From contig NZ_JYJG01000411.1 in the NCBI RefSeq assembly GCF_000955955.1, forward strand, positions 1 to 22,337: DNA of 22,337 nt, written 5' to 3'. Positions 22,327-22,337 of this stretch are shown piece by piece (the first letter of the stretch is position 1; every line of letters starts with the position of its first letter). A program made the position numbers and the translations under genes. The notes under the pieces are model-generated. The model made no database searches, was not told the DNA's origin, and saw only the letters and a program-made list of their open reading frames with translations. Source of the stretch: Lentzea aerocolonigenes (lineage in GTDB: Bacteria; Actinomycetota; Actinomycetes; Mycobacteriales; Pseudonocardiaceae).

Positions 22327-22337
22327 CTGACCTGGGC

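Overview
The window is high-GC DNA with GTG and TTG starts and many overlapping stop/start junctions. It carries a mycothiol-dependent formaldehyde dehydrogenase, an XRE/DUF5753 regulator, a DUF3618 and a DUF4235 protein, and a sigma-R-like thioredoxin promoter. These point to a filamentous actinomycete, probably Pseudonocardiales (Lentzea/Saccharothrix/Amycolatopsis-like); the order is inference. No rRNA, tRNA, CRISPR array or transposase gene is visible. The window reads as chromosomal accessory and niche-adaptation genes around a few conserved modules.

Layout. (1) 21-3647, minus: a large STAND NTPase with an N-terminal helix-turn-helix, one membrane segment and 14 WD40 blades. Two small secreted cysteine-containing proteins (3751-3999, 4020-4511) are transcribed away from it. 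(2) A strong bidirectional terminator (4527-4561), then a minus-strand late cobalamin operon: PPOX/F420-type protein, cobL, cobM, cobK. (3) 7591-9891, minus: a secreted right-handed beta-helix protein with glucan-binding-like modules. A perfect LacI-type operator lies over its start codon, and an XRE/DUF5753 regulator diverges from it. (4) 10794-14927, minus: a polar amino-acid ABC transporter (binding protein, permease, ATPase). Its last gene fuses a class V PLP enzyme to a YheO/DauR-type PAS-HTH regulator, an inverted analogue of MocR regulators. (5) A tiny LuxR-type HTH protein, then thioredoxin behind a sigma-R-like promoter. (6) A holin-III-like / DUF3618 / DUF4235 operon linked by ATGA overlaps. 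(7) A shortened FkbO/Hyg5-type chorismatase homologue. (8) VOC protein, S-hydroxymethyl-mycothiol dehydrogenase and a metallo-beta-lactamase-fold hydrolase, a likely formaldehyde detoxification set. (9) A decayed sulfatase/thaumatin chimera, an enoyl-CoA hydratase/isomerase and a DUF2332 protein.

The most interesting items are the aminotransferase-YheO/HTH fusion encoded with its own amino-acid importer, the LacI operator on an apparently leaderless start, the short chorismatase, and the chimeric pseudogene. A 25-nt inverted repeat also lies at both window ends, overlapping the stop codon of the terminal gene on each side, and looks like two copies of a mobile-element end. Functions come from recognised motifs and remembered family architecture, not from database searches.
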